In this document: piece by piece, positions 24,939-33,660 of the stretch
Numbering within the stretch: position 1 is the stretch's first letter
Layout: every line of letters starts with the position of its first letter
Source of the DNA: Pseudomonas sp. UYIF39
GTDB taxonomy: Bacteria; Pseudomonadota; Gammaproteobacteria; Pseudomonadales; Pseudomonadaceae
Direction of reading: 5' to 3'
Assembly: GCF_029963765.1 (NCBI RefSeq)
Contig: NZ_JALBYU010000034.1
Location: forward strand, 1-51,776
Length of the DNA stretch: 51,776 bases
Notes under the pieces: generated by a model
Databases searched by the model: none
Seen by the model: the letters and a program-made list of their open reading frames with translations, nothing else
Told to the model about the DNA's origin: nothing
Translations under genes and position numbers: made by a program

Positions 24939-26129
24939 TTACAGGCCGGCAGCAGCGCGCAAGGAATCGGCGCGGTCGGTCTTTTCCCAGGTGAAGGTGG
25001 TGAAAGTGTCTTCACCCACAGTCTTGGTAGTCGGGGTGCGACCGAAGTGGCCGTACGCAGCGGTTTCCTGGTACATCGGGTGCAGCAGGTCGAGCATGGT
25101 GGTGATTGCGTATGGACGCAGGTCGAACACTTCGCGAACCAGTTTGACGATTTTGTCGTCGCTGATTTTGCCGGTGCCGAAGGTGTTCAACGAGATCGAC
25201 GTCGGCTGAGCAACACCGATCGCGTAGGAAACCTGGATCTCGCAACGCTCGGCCAGGCCGGCCGCCACGATGTTTTTAGCCACGTAACGACCCGCGTAGG
25301 CGGCCGAACGGTCAACCTTCGATGGATCTTTACCGGAGAACGCGCCACCGCCGTGACGGGCCATGCCGCCGTAGCTGTCAACGATGATCTTGCGACCGGT
25401 CAGGCCGCAGTCGCCTACCGGGCCACCGATGATGAACTGGCCAGTCGGGTTGATGTGGAACTGGGTGTCTTTGGTCAGCAGTTCGGCAGGCAGTACGTGC
25501 TTGACGATCAGCTCCATCACGCCTTCGCGCAAGTCTTTGTAGGACACATCAGGGTTGTGCTGAGTCGACAGTACAACGGCGTCGATACCGACAACCTTGC
25601 CGCCTTCGTAACGGCAAGTTACCTGCGACTTGGCATCCGGGCGCAGCCAAGGCAGCAGGCCGGATTTACGGGCTTCGGCCTGACGCTGAACCAGCTGGTG
25701 CGAGAAGGTGATCGGTGCTGGCATCAGCACGTCGGTTTCGTTGCTGGCGTAGCCGAACATCAGGCCCTGGTCGCCGGCGCCTTGATCTTCAGGCTTGGCA
25801 CGGTCGACACCCTGGTTGATGTCAGGAGACTGCTTGCCGATGATGTTCATCACGCCGCAAGTGGCGCCGTCGAAGCCGACATCGGAGCTGTTGTAGCCGA
25901 TGTCCAGAATGACGTTACGCACGATCTCTTCCAGGTCGACCCAGGCCGACGTGGTGACTTCACCTGCGATGATTGCAACGCCGGTTTTTACCAGGGTCTC
26001 GACCGCTACGCGGGCGAACTTGTCTTCAGCAATGATGGCGTCCAGCACCGCATCGGAAATCTGGTCGGCGATTTTGTCCGGATGCCCTTCGGACACGGAC
26101 TCGGAGGTGAAGAGGGAGTATTCGCTCAT
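24939..26129 (-). CDS. metK: S-adenosylmethionine synthetase
   Basis: MetK makes S-adenosylmethionine from ATP and methionine. The 396-residue protein has all family marks: FTSESVSEGHPDKIADQISD with the catalytic His at residue 16, GDQGLMFGYA, GGAFSGKDPSKVDRSAAY (P-loop-like), and YGHFGR at the end. It starts 18 bp downstream of the ArsR-methyltransferase regulator and must be largely transcribed with it. Its promoter therefore lies at the 27.2-kb palindrome. Confidence 0.98.
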   Translation of the reverse strand: MSEYSLFTSESVSEGHPDKIADQISDAVLDAIIAEDKFARVAVETLVKTGVAIIAGEVTTSAWVDLEEIVRNVILDIGYNSSDVGFDGATCGVMNIIGKQSPDINQGVDRAKPEDQGAGDQGLMFGYASNETDVLMPAPITFSHQLVQRQAEARKSGLLPWLRPDAKSQVTCRYEGGKVVGIDAVVLSTQHNPDVSYKDLREGVMELIVKHVLPAELLTKDTQFHINPTGQFIIGGPVGDCGLTGRKIIVDSYGGMARHGGGAFSGKDPSKVDRSAAYAGRYVAKNIVAAGLAERCEIQVSYAIGVAQPTSISLNTFGTGKISDDKIVKLVREVFDLRPYAITTMLDLLHPMYQETAAYGHFGRTPTTKTVGEDTFTTFTWEKTDRADSLRAAAGL

Positions 26130-26147
26130 CTCGATGTTTTCCTGAAT

Positions 26148-27143
26148 TTACCGATGGTGAGTGTCGCCAGCCGGTCGCTGAAAATGGCGGACCTGGATCT
26201 GGAAACCATTACGTAAGCCTACATAGAGGCTTTCCCCGGGAACGAGTCCCGCAGCGGTGGCCCAACGGGCCAAATCGTCCTGTTCAAACCCCAACCAGAG
26301 ATCACCGCAGGCCTCCCTGGCCCAACTCTGGTTGTGGCTACATAACTCTGTCACGAGCAGGCTACCGCCCGGTTGCAGCAAGTCGGCCATGTGCTTGAGT
26401 GCTTCGGCCGGTGCGGCGAAATGGTGCAGCACCATGTTCAGTACAACGCAGTCAGCCTTGAGGCGGACACCGTTCAATGCATCGGCCAATTGCAGGCTGA
26501 CGTTAGCCAGCGATTCACGTTCGCAAACCTGGCGCGCCAGTTCGAGCATCGCCGGGCTGTTGTCCAGCGCCGTGACCTGGGTGAAGCGGCGCGCCAGTTC
26601 CGGCAGAAATGCGCCGTCGCCGGGGCCGACTTCGATGGCCGTGGCGCCTTCGCTGAAACTCAGCTTGTCGAGCAGTGCCAGCACGCTTTCGCGGTATTGC
26701 GGCAGACCGGCGATCAAGTCTTGCTGGGCGCGAAACTTCTCCGCGACCCGTGAGAAAAAGTCCTGGCTGGCCGCCGCTCGTTGTCCATGGACCTGACCGA
26801 TCCGCGACTGCACCTCGGCAGGCAGGGTCAGGTTGTCCGCTTCTTCCAGTAGCGCGGTATGCAGCTTGCCACCCAGCAGGTCGGTGTGGGGCAGGGCGCG
26901 ACGGTAGAAAATCGCGTTGCCTTCACGGCGCGTCGCCACCAGATCGGCTTGGGCCAATACCTTGAGGTGATGACTCATGCCGGACTGGCCGATGCCAAAG
27001 ATCTGCGCCAGCTCCAGTACGCCAAACGAATCGTTGGCCAGCGCGCGCAATACATTCAGCCGCAGAGGATCGCCGCCGGCCTTGCACAGGGCCGCCAGCT
27101 CATCGCAATCGTCATGTCGAATGGAAGGCACACGTAAATTCAT
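26148..27143 (-). CDS. sahR: ArsR-type regulator fused to a SAM-methyltransferase-like domain (SahR-like)
   Basis: This 331-residue protein is a two-domain regulator. Residues 12-95 are an ArsR winged helix (DPLRLNVLRAL, recognition helix GQSGMSHHLKVL at 52-63). The metal-binding Cys motif of arsenic sensors is absent; ELAQIFGIG stands in its place. Residues about 125-320 are a class-I methyltransferase fold with motif I EVGPGDGAFLPELA (171-184), the acidic TALDNSPAML and VVLNMVLHHFA. I infer that it senses SAM or SAH and controls metK, as described for SahR of Proteobacteria, an ArsR-family regulator of the SAM cycle. Whether it still methylates anything is unknown. A 30-bp palindrome lies 38 bp upstream of its start. 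Confidence 0.85.
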   Translation of the reverse strand: MNLRVPSIRHDDCDELAALCKAGGDPLRLNVLRALANDSFGVLELAQIFGIGQSGMSHHLKVLAQADLVATRREGNAIFYRRALPHTDLLGGKLHTALLEEADNLTLPAEVQSRIGQVHGQRAAASQDFFSRVAEKFRAQQDLIAGLPQYRESVLALLDKLSFSEGATAIEVGPGDGAFLPELARRFTQVTALDNSPAMLELARQVCERESLANVSLQLADALNGVRLKADCVVLNMVLHHFAAPAEALKHMADLLQPGGSLLVTELCSHNQSWAREACGDLWLGFEQDDLARWATAAGLVPGESLYVGLRNGFQIQVRHFQRPAGDTHHR

Positions 27144-27152
27144 AAGGCCAGC

Positions 27153-27181
27153 AGTCTAGTGACGGTCAGAAAGCACCGCAA
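27153..27181 (-). promoter_or_regulatory. Candidate promoter of sahR-metK
   Basis: On the minus strand TTGCGG (27181-27176) and TAGACT (27158-27153) are separated by 17 bp. The initiation point would be about 10-15 nt upstream of the ATG, giving a very short leader. The palindrome abuts the -35 box. This was recognised by eye and is weakly supported. Confidence 0.4.
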
Positions 27182-27211
27182 GAGCAATATCAAAAAGTTT
27201 TGATATTGCTC
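27182..27211. promoter_or_regulatory. Perfect 14-bp-arm palindrome, probable SahR operator
   Basis: GAGCAATATCAAAA is followed by AG and then its exact complement TTTTGATATTGCTC. It lies in the divergent gap between sahR-metK and tktA. It has the length and symmetry of an operator for a dimeric ArsR regulator. It is not followed by a T run and is too symmetrical to be a terminator by chance. I see no second copy in this window. Confidence 0.7.
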
Positions 27212-27403
27212 GATAGATGGCACTTCTCGGGGAAAGGGTCACTCTACAAATCGTCAGCGGAAAGGTTTCATCAGGCGAATGCGACTTTATCCACCGGAAA
27301 AACGCCCTCAGATGACTATCTGTCATTGCCCCGAGGCGGGTGGGTGAGGGAAAATGCTCGCCTTTTTTCCGTTTCGTTTTATTCAGCCCCCAGGAGAACA
27401 GCG

Positions 27404-29401
27404 ATGCCCAGCCGTCGTGAGCGTGCCAACGCCATTCGTGCCCTCAGCATGGATGCCGTGCAAAAAGCCAACAGCGGCCATCCCGGTGCCCCTATGGGTA
27501 TGGCGGATATCGCCGAAGTACTTTGGCGTGACTACCTGAAGCACAACCCGAGCAATCCATCGTTCGCCGACCGTGACCGCTTCGTGCTGTCCAACGGTCA
27601 CGGCTCGATGTTGATCTACTCGCTGCTGCACCTGACCGGCTACGATCTGTCGATCGAAGACCTGAAGAACTTCCGCCAGCTGCACAGCCGTACCCCGGGT
27701 CACCCGGAATTCGGCTACACCCCAGGCGTTGAAACCACCACCGGTCCACTGGGCCAAGGCCTGGCCAACGCCGTTGGTTTTGCCTTGGCAGAAAAAGTCC
27801 TGGCGGCGCAGTTCAACCGTCCTGGCCACAACATTGTTGACCACCACACCTACGTGTTCCTGGGTGATGGCTGCATGATGGAAGGCATTTCCCACGAAGT
27901 CGGCTCCCTGGCCGGTACTTTGGGCCTGGGTAAACTGATCGCCTTCTACGATGACAACGGCATCTCCATCGACGGCGAAGTCGAAGGCTGGTTCACCGAC
28001 GACACGCCGAAGCGTTTCGAAGCCTACAACTGGCAGGTCATCCGCAACGTTGACGGTCACGACCCTGAAGAAATCAAGATTGCGATCGAAACCGCGCGTA
28101 AAAGCGAGCTGCCGACGCTGATCTGCTGCAAGACCACCATCGGTTTCGGTTCGCCGAACAAGCAAGGTAAAGAAGACTGCCACGGCGCCCCACTGGGTGA
28201 CGCGGAAATCGCTCTGACCCGCGCTGCGCTGAAATGGAATTACGGTCCTTTCGAAATCCCGGCCGACATCTACGCCGAGTGGGACGCCAAGGAAACCGGT
28301 CGCGCGGCCGAAGCTGAATGGGATCAGCGTTTCGCTGCCTATTCTGCTGCCTTCCCTGAGTTGGCCAACGAGCTGATTCGTCGTCTGAGCGGCGACCTGC
28401 CGGAAGACTTCGCTGAAAAAGCCTCTGCTTATATTGCTGAAGTCGCTGCCAAAGGCGAAACCATCGCCAGCCGTAAAGCCAGCCAGAACGCATTGAATGC
28501 CTACGGCCCGCTGCTGCCTGAACTGCTGGGCGGCTCCGCTGACCTGGCCGGTTCCAACCTGACCCTGTGGAAAGGTTGCAAAGGTGTTTCGGCTGAAGAC
28601 GCCAGCGGCAACTACATGTATTACGGCGTTCGCGAGTTCGGCATGAGCGCGATCATGAACGGCGTGTCCCTGCACGGCGGCCTGGTGCCTTACGGCGCGA
28701 CCTTCCTGATGTTCATGGAATACGCGCGCAATGCCGTACGCATGGCCTCGCTGATGAAGAGACGCGTGGTGTTCGTCTACACCCACGACTCCATCGGTTT
28801 GGGCGAAGATGGTCCGACTCACCAGCCGATCGAGCAACTGACCAGCTTGCGCAGCACGCCGAACCTCGACACTTGGCGCCCAGCCGATGCCGTGGAATCG
28901 GCGGTGTGCTGGAAACTGGCTCTGGAACGCAAGGACGGCCCTTCGGCGCTGATTTTCTCGCGTCAGAACCTGCAGCACCAAACCCGCAATGCGTTCCAGA
29001 TCGCCGACATCGCCCGTGGCGGTTACGTGTTGAAGGATTGCGACGGCGAGCCTGAGCTGATCCTGATCTCCACCGGTTCCGAAGTCGGCCTGGCGGTTCA
29101 GGCTTACGACAAGCTGACCGAACAGGGTCGCAAAGTGCGTGTTGTTTCGATGCCTTGCACCAGCGTGTTCGATGCTCAGGACGCCGACTACAAGCAAGCG
29201 GTTCTGCCGTTGCAGGTCAGCGCCCGTATCGCCATCGAAGCTGCACACGCGGACTATTGGTACAAGTACGTGGGCCTGGAAGGCCGCGTGATCGGCATGA
29301 CCACCTACGGCGAGTCGGCGCCTGCGCCTGCCTTGTTCGAAGAGTTCGGCTTCACCCTGGAAAACATCCTGGGTCAGGCTGAAGAGCTGCTGGAAGACTA
29401 A
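27404..29401 (+). CDS. tktA: Transketolase
   Basis: Transketolase moves two-carbon units between sugar phosphates in the pentose-phosphate pathway. The 665-residue protein has NSGHPGAPMGMADIAEVLW with the catalytic His26, FVLSNGHGSMLIYSLLHL, GDGCMMEGISHEV for thiamine diphosphate and Mg binding, and VYTHDSIGLGEDGPTHQPIE in the pyrimidine domain. The ATG at 27404 has AGGAG seven bases upstream; the open frame runs about 200 nt further upstream without coding character. It starts the tktA-epd-pgk-fba block. The 190-bp leader after the palindrome has an inverted repeat ATGAC/GTCAT at 27312-27326. Confidence 0.98.
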   Translation: MPSRRERANAIRALSMDAVQKANSGHPGAPMGMADIAEVLWRDYLKHNPSNPSFADRDRFVLSNGHGSMLIYSLLHLTGYDLSIEDLKNFRQLHSRTPGHPEFGYTPGVETTTGPLGQGLANAVGFALAEKVLAAQFNRPGHNIVDHHTYVFLGDGCMMEGISHEVGSLAGTLGLGKLIAFYDDNGISIDGEVEGWFTDDTPKRFEAYNWQVIRNVDGHDPEEIKIAIETARKSELPTLICCKTTIGFGSPNKQGKEDCHGAPLGDAEIALTRAALKWNYGPFEIPADIYAEWDAKETGRAAEAEWDQRFAAYSAAFPELANELIRRLSGDLPEDFAEKASAYIAEVAAKGETIASRKASQNALNAYGPLLPELLGGSADLAGSNLTLWKGCKGVSAEDASGNYMYYGVREFGMSAIMNGVSLHGGLVPYGATFLMFMEYARNAVRMASLMKRRVVFVYTHDSIGLGEDGPTHQPIEQLTSLRSTPNLDTWRPADAVESAVCWKLALERKDGPSALIFSRQNLQHQTRNAFQIADIARGGYVLKDCDGEPELILISTGSEVGLAVQAYDKLTEQGRKVRVVSMPCTSVFDAQDADYKQAVLPLQVSARIAIEAAHADYWYKYVGLEGRVIGMTTYGESAPAPALFEEFGFTLENILGQAEELLED

Positions 29402-29430
29402 GTCCGACAGTTGTGTTGTCCGGGCTGACG

Positions 29431-29502
29431 CCATCGCGAGCAAGCTCGCTCCCACAAGGTTTTTCACAGACCCTGTGGGAGCGAGCTTGCTCGCGATAGC
29501 GG
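29431..29502. repeat. REPIN type A, complete inverted pair
   Basis: Left arm 29431-29456 and right arm 29474-29499 are full inverted copies of the type A core with about 17 bp between. It sits between tktA and epd and could fold into one long hairpin in the shared transcript. Confidence 0.9.
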
Positions 29503-29553
29503 TCGGTCAGGCAACGCTGCAATAACGGATTCACCACCGTAATCGAGAACCCC

Positions 29554-30621
29554 ATGCCTCAACCGCGTCCTTACAAAGTTGCACTCAACGGCTACGGCCG
29601 GATTGGTCGTTGCGTCTTGCGTGCGTTGTTTGAGCGAGGCGAAAAGGCCGGGTTTGAAATTGTGGCGATCAACGATCTGGCTGACATGGCCAGCATCGAA
29701 TACCTGACACGCTTCGACTCCACTCACGGGCGTTTTCCCGGGGAAGTGAAGGTCGACGGCGATTGTCTGCATATTAATGGCGACTGCGTGAAGGTCCTGC
29801 GCAGTGCCACCCCCGAAGGTATCGATTGGGCGTCGCTGGGCGTCGATCTGGTGCTGGAGTGCTCCGGCGCTTACCACACTCGTGAAGACGGCCAGCGTTT
29901 CCTCGACGCCGGCGCGCCACGGGTGCTGTTTTCCCAGCCGATGGCCAGCGAGGCTGATGTCGACGCCACCATCGTCTACGGCGTGAACCAGGATTGCCTG
30001 ACCGGTGATGAATTGCTGGTGTCCAACGCGTCCTGCACTACCAACTGCGGCGTGCCGCTATTGCGCCTGCTGGATCAGGCCATTGGTCTGGAATACGTAT
30101 CGATCACCACCATTCACTCGGCGATGAACGATCAGCCAGTGATCGATGCCTATCATCACGAAGACTTGCGCCGCACCCGCTCGGCGTTTCAGTCGGTGAT
30201 TCCGGTGTCCACTGGTCTGGCGCGCGGCATCGAACGCCTGCTACCGGAACTTGCCGGGAGAATTCAGGCCAAAGCCGTGCGGGTGCCGACGGTTAACGTG
30301 TCTTGCCTCGACATTACGATGCAGACCGTGAGCGACACCGATGCCACCGAGGTCAACCGGATTCTGCGCGAGGCTGCCACCAGCGGCCCGCTCAAGGGCC
30401 TTCTGGCCTACACCGAGTTGCCTCACGCCAGTTGTGATTTCAACCATGACCCACATTCGGCCATCGTCGATGCCAGTCAGACTCGAGTTTCCGGCCCACG
30501 GCTGGTGAACATCCTGGCCTGGTTCGACAACGAATGGGGGTTTGCCAACCGAATGCTGGATGTTGCGGAACACTATCTGCAATCAGCTGGCTCTCCAAAA
30601 CACTGCTCTCCAAAACAGTAG
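29554..30621 (+). CDS. epd: D-erythrose-4-phosphate dehydrogenase
   Basis: Epd oxidises erythrose-4-phosphate to 4-phosphoerythronate, the first step of the DXP-dependent vitamin B6 route. The 355-residue protein is a GAPDH homologue with the NAD motif ALNGYGRIGRCVLRAL, the catalytic Cys161 in NASCTTNCGVPLL and His188 in TTIHSAMND. SAMND in place of the GAPDH TVHAVTATQ and the adjacent pgk gene favour Epd over GAPDH. pgk starts 12 bp after the stop, so the two are one operon. Confidence 0.93.
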   Translation: MPQPRPYKVALNGYGRIGRCVLRALFERGEKAGFEIVAINDLADMASIEYLTRFDSTHGRFPGEVKVDGDCLHINGDCVKVLRSATPEGIDWASLGVDLVLECSGAYHTREDGQRFLDAGAPRVLFSQPMASEADVDATIVYGVNQDCLTGDELLVSNASCTTNCGVPLLRLLDQAIGLEYVSITTIHSAMNDQPVIDAYHHEDLRRTRSAFQSVIPVSTGLARGIERLLPELAGRIQAKAVRVPTVNVSCLDITMQTVSDTDATEVNRILREAATSGPLKGLLAYTELPHASCDFNHDPHSAIVDASQTRVSGPRLVNILAWFDNEWGFANRMLDVAEHYLQSAGSPKHCSPKQ

Positions 30622-30633
30622 GAAATGCGACCC

Positions 30634-31797
30634 ATGACCGTGTTGAAGATGACCGACCTCGATCTGCAAGGTAAGCGCGTACTGATCCGCGAAGACCTCA
30701 ACGTCCCAGTCAAGGACGGTGTTGTCACCAGCGATGCGCGAATCCTGGCCTCGCTGCCGACCATCAAGCTGGCCCTGGAAAAAGGCGCGGCCGTGATGGT
30801 CTGCTCGCACCTTGGCCGTCCGACCGAAGGCGAGTTCTCGGCCGAGAACAGCCTCAAGCCAGTCGCTGACTACCTGAGCAAGGCTCTGGGCCGTGAAGTG
30901 CCGCTGGTGGCCGATTACCTGAACGGCGTTGACGTGAAGGCCGGCGACATCGTGCTGTTCGAAAACGTGCGCTTCAACAAAGGCGAGAAAAAGAACGCTG
31001 ACGAACTGGCCCAGCAATACGCCGCCCTGTGCGACGTGTTCGTGATGGACGCCTTCGGCACCGCTCACCGTGCCGAGGGTTCGACCCATGGCGTGGCCAA
31101 GTTCGCCAAAGTCGCGGCCGCTGGCCCGTTGCTGGCCGCCGAACTGGACGCACTGGGCAAAGCCCTCGGCGCCCCGGCCCAGCCTATGGCAGCTATCGTT
31201 GCCGGCTCCAAGGTGTCGACCAAACTCGACGTGCTGAACAGCCTGAGCCAGATCTGCAACCAGTTGATCGTCGGCGGCGGCATTGCCAACACCTTCCTGG
31301 CCGCTGCCGGTCACCCGGTCGGCAAGTCCCTGTACGAGCCGGATCTTTTGGACACCGCTCGCGCCATCGCCGCCAAGGTCAGCGTGCCGCTGCCGGTCGA
31401 CGTGGTGGTTGCCAAGGAATTCGCTGAAACCGCGACCGCGACCGTCAAGCTGATCGCTGATGTGGCCGCAGACGACATGATTCTGGACATCGGCCCACAG
31501 ACTGCGGCGAATTTCGCCGAGCTGCTGAAGTCGTCCAAAACCATTCTGTGGAACGGCCCGGTGGGCGTGTTCGAATTCGACCAGTTTGGTAACGGCACCA
31601 AAGTCCTGGCCCAGGCCATCGCCGAAAGCTCGGCATTCTCCATCGCTGGCGGCGGCGACACCCTGGCCGCCATCGATAAATATGGCGTTGCCGATCAGAT
31701 CTCCTACATTTCTACCGGTGGCGGCGCGTTCCTCGAATTCGTCGAAGGCAAAGTGCTGCCGGCCGTTGAAGTCCTGGAAAGCCGGGCCAAGGCCTGA
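30634..31797 (+). CDS. pgk: Phosphoglycerate kinase
   Basis: Pgk interconverts 1,3-bisphosphoglycerate and 3-phosphoglycerate with ADP/ATP. The 387-residue protein shows VLIREDLNVPVKDG, CSHLGRPTEGEFSAENSL, LFENVRFNKGEKKN, the Lys-containing AIVAGSKVSTKLDVL and the C-terminal SIAGGGDTLAAI. I used the ATG at 30634 with AGTAGGAA eight bases upstream; another ATG three codons earlier overlaps that site. It lies within the epd-pgk operon. Confidence 0.98.
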   Translation: MTVLKMTDLDLQGKRVLIREDLNVPVKDGVVTSDARILASLPTIKLALEKGAAVMVCSHLGRPTEGEFSAENSLKPVADYLSKALGREVPLVADYLNGVDVKAGDIVLFENVRFNKGEKKNADELAQQYAALCDVFVMDAFGTAHRAEGSTHGVAKFAKVAAAGPLLAAELDALGKALGAPAQPMAAIVAGSKVSTKLDVLNSLSQICNQLIVGGGIANTFLAAAGHPVGKSLYEPDLLDTARAIAAKVSVPLPVDVVVAKEFAETATATVKLIADVAADDMILDIGPQTAANFAELLKSSKTILWNGPVGVFEFDQFGNGTKVLAQAIAESSAFSIAGGGDTLAAIDKYGVADQISYISTGGGAFLEFVEGKVLPAVEVLESRAKA

Positions 31798-31831
31798 GGC
31801 CGCCCATTTGACCAGGGAAAGGAGTGTTCAA

Positions 31832-32053
31832 ATGGTCAAAACGTTAGCGCTGTTGATGATCGCGGGTACGCTGGCAGCTTGCGGGAGTAACCCGAAAGCC
31901 CCGAAGGTACCCGAGACGCGTGAGCAGGACAAAGGCTGCTACCAGGCCGACTGGCAGGCGGAAACCAACCCGGTGATCAACAAGCGTTCCGGGCCTGATG
32001 GCCTGGACAAATACGAGACACAGACCCCGGCCAAGGAACATGGCTGCCCTTGA
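31832..32053 (+). CDS. Small lipoprotein between pgk and fba
   Basis: This 73-residue protein starts with a lipoprotein signal (MVKTLALLMIAGTLAAC, lipobox LAAC, Cys17). The mature part is short and polar, with two further Cys (KGCYQADW and the C-terminal HGCP) that could pair. An excellent ribosome site GGAAAGGAG lies upstream. It occupies the place of a small gene I recall in the same locus of other pseudomonads. I do not recognise a domain, and its function is unknown. Confidence 0.8.
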   Translation: MVKTLALLMIAGTLAACGSNPKAPKVPETREQDKGCYQADWQAETNPVINKRSGPDGLDKYETQTPAKEHGCP

Positions 32054-32109
32054 CGGGTCTGACACTTTACTCAGGGCTGGCGGCGTGCGTCGTCAGTCGA
32101 GGAACATGG

Positions 32110-32442
32110 ATGAAAGGTTTTATCGCCGTTGCGGCGCTGGCTCTGCTGGCAGGTTGCGCTAATTTGAACCTGTTCAAGCCTGCCGAATCGACGGACAGCT
32201 GGACCACCTGGACCTGCGACAGTCAGGCCAAAGTGCTCTGGCGCTACACCGACGACAGCCGCAAGGAAGTCGACGTTCGCCTGGGCGGTGCCGATCAGGT
32301 CTACCGCTTGAAACAGGAACCGGGCGCGTCGGGTGTGCTGTACAGCAATGACATGCTGGCGTTTCACATAAAAGGTGAGGAAGGCCTGGTGTACTGGGTC
32401 GCCACCAATGATTTGATCGGCCGCGGTTGTAAAGCGCAGTAA
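32110..32442 (+). CDS. MliC-like lipoprotein (C-type lysozyme inhibitor domain)
   Basis: This 110-residue protein has a lipobox LAGC (Cys16) and a small beta-barrel domain. WTCDSQAKVLWRY opens it, and PGASGVLYSNDMLAFHIKGE with EGLVYW carries the Ser (about 74) and Lys (about 88) that in MliC/PliC proteins enter the lysozyme active site. The Cys in WTCD and that in GRGCKAQ can form the conserved disulfide. It would be anchored facing the periplasm. Its position between pgk and fba is constant in related strains as far as I recall, but a link to glycolysis is not obvious. Confidence 0.75.
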   Translation: MKGFIAVAALALLAGCANLNLFKPAESTDSWTTWTCDSQAKVLWRYTDDSRKEVDVRLGGADQVYRLKQEPGASGVLYSNDMLAFHIKGEEGLVYWVATNDLIGRGCKAQ

Positions 32443-32571
32443 CGCCGCAAGATTGAGGCAATACCGAATTGGCAGGCCGGACCAACCCCCGATCTGCAAT
32501 AACTTGAATAGCCGCCGCCGCTACGGCAGGCTGGTACGATTAACGACCCTCAACCGGGAGATACACACACA

Positions 32572-33636
32572 ATGGCACTTATCAGCATGCGCCAGATGCT
32601 GGACCACGCAGCCGAGTTCGGCTACGGCGTTCCAGCCTTCAACGTCAACAACCTTGAGCAGATGCGCGCCATCATGGAAGCCGCTGACAAGACTGACTCC
32701 CCGGTGATCGTCCAGGCTTCGGCCGGTGCTCGCAAATACGCCGGCGCACCGTTCCTGCGTCACCTGATCCTGGCGGCAATCGAAGAATTCCCGCACATCC
32801 CGGTGTGCATGCACCAGGACCACGGCACCAGCCCTGACGTCTGCCAGCGCTCCATCCAGCTGGGCTTCAGCTCGGTGATGATGGACGGTTCCCTGGGCGA
32901 AGACGGCAAGACCCCGACCGACTACGACTACAACATCCGCGTCACCCAACAAACCGTTGCCCTGGCTCACGCCTGCGGCGTATCGGTAGAAGGCGAGCTG
33001 GGCTGCCTGGGTTCGCTGGAAACCGGCATGGCCGGTGAAGAAGACGGCATCGGCGCCGAAGGCGTTCTGGATCACAGCCAAATGCTGACCGACCCGGAAG
33101 AAGCCGCTGACTTCGTCAAACGCACTCAGGTCGACGCCTTGGCCATCGCCATCGGCACCAGCCACGGCGCGTACAAATTCACCAAGCCGCCTACCGGCGA
33201 CGTGCTGGCCATCGACCGCATCAAAGAAATCCACAAGCGCATCCCGAACACCCACCTGGTGATGCACGGCTCGTCTTCGGTTCCGCAAGACTGGCTGGCG
33301 ATCATCAACCAGTACGGCGGCGACATCAAAGAAACCTACGGCGTACCGGTTGAAGAAATCGTCGAAGGCATCAAGCACGGCGTGCGTAAGGTCAACATCG
33401 ACACCGACCTGCGTCTGGCGTCCACCGGTGCGATGCGTCGCCTGATGGCCACCAACCCTAGCGAGTTTGATCCGCGTAAGTTCTTCGGCGCGACCGTGAC
33501 TGCGATGCGTGATGTGTGTATCGCACGTTATGAGGCTTTTGGTACTGCCGGCAATGCTTCGAAGATCAAACCGATCTCGTTGGAAGCGATGTACCAGCGT
33601 TACCTGAAAGGTGAGTTGAACGCCAAGGTTAACTAA
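32572..33636 (+). CDS. fba: Class II fructose-1,6-bisphosphate aldolase
   Basis: This enzyme condenses or cleaves fructose-1,6-bisphosphate using a metal ion; in pseudomonads it works mainly towards gluconeogenesis. The 354-residue protein shows GYGVPAFNVNNLEQ, PVCMHQDHGTSPD with a metal-binding His, EGELGCLGSLETG, AIGTSHGAYKF, THLVMHGSSSVPQ and RKVNIDTDLRLA. The ATG follows GGGAGATACACACACA. A clear terminator ends the unit at 33.68 kb. Confidence 0.98.
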   Translation: MALISMRQMLDHAAEFGYGVPAFNVNNLEQMRAIMEAADKTDSPVIVQASAGARKYAGAPFLRHLILAAIEEFPHIPVCMHQDHGTSPDVCQRSIQLGFSSVMMDGSLGEDGKTPTDYDYNIRVTQQTVALAHACGVSVEGELGCLGSLETGMAGEEDGIGAEGVLDHSQMLTDPEEAADFVKRTQVDALAIAIGTSHGAYKFTKPPTGDVLAIDRIKEIHKRIPNTHLVMHGSSSVPQDWLAIINQYGGDIKETYGVPVEEIVEGIKHGVRKVNIDTDLRLASTGAMRRLMATNPSEFDPRKFFGATVTAMRDVCIARYEAFGTAGNASKIKPISLEAMYQRYLKGELNAKVN

Positions 33637-33660
33637 GCCTGTGAGTTGAACCTGTTTGTG

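Noticed and set aside
27200..27403. N-terminal extension of transketolase by 68 residues
   Set aside because: The extension overlaps the palindrome and has no family match; AGGAG before the ATG at 27404 fits the normal transketolase length.
27383..29467. A 694-codon open frame antisense to tktA
   Set aside because: It is the mirror of a well-identified transketolase gene in high-GC DNA; no protein family is recognisable and no ribosome site is seen.
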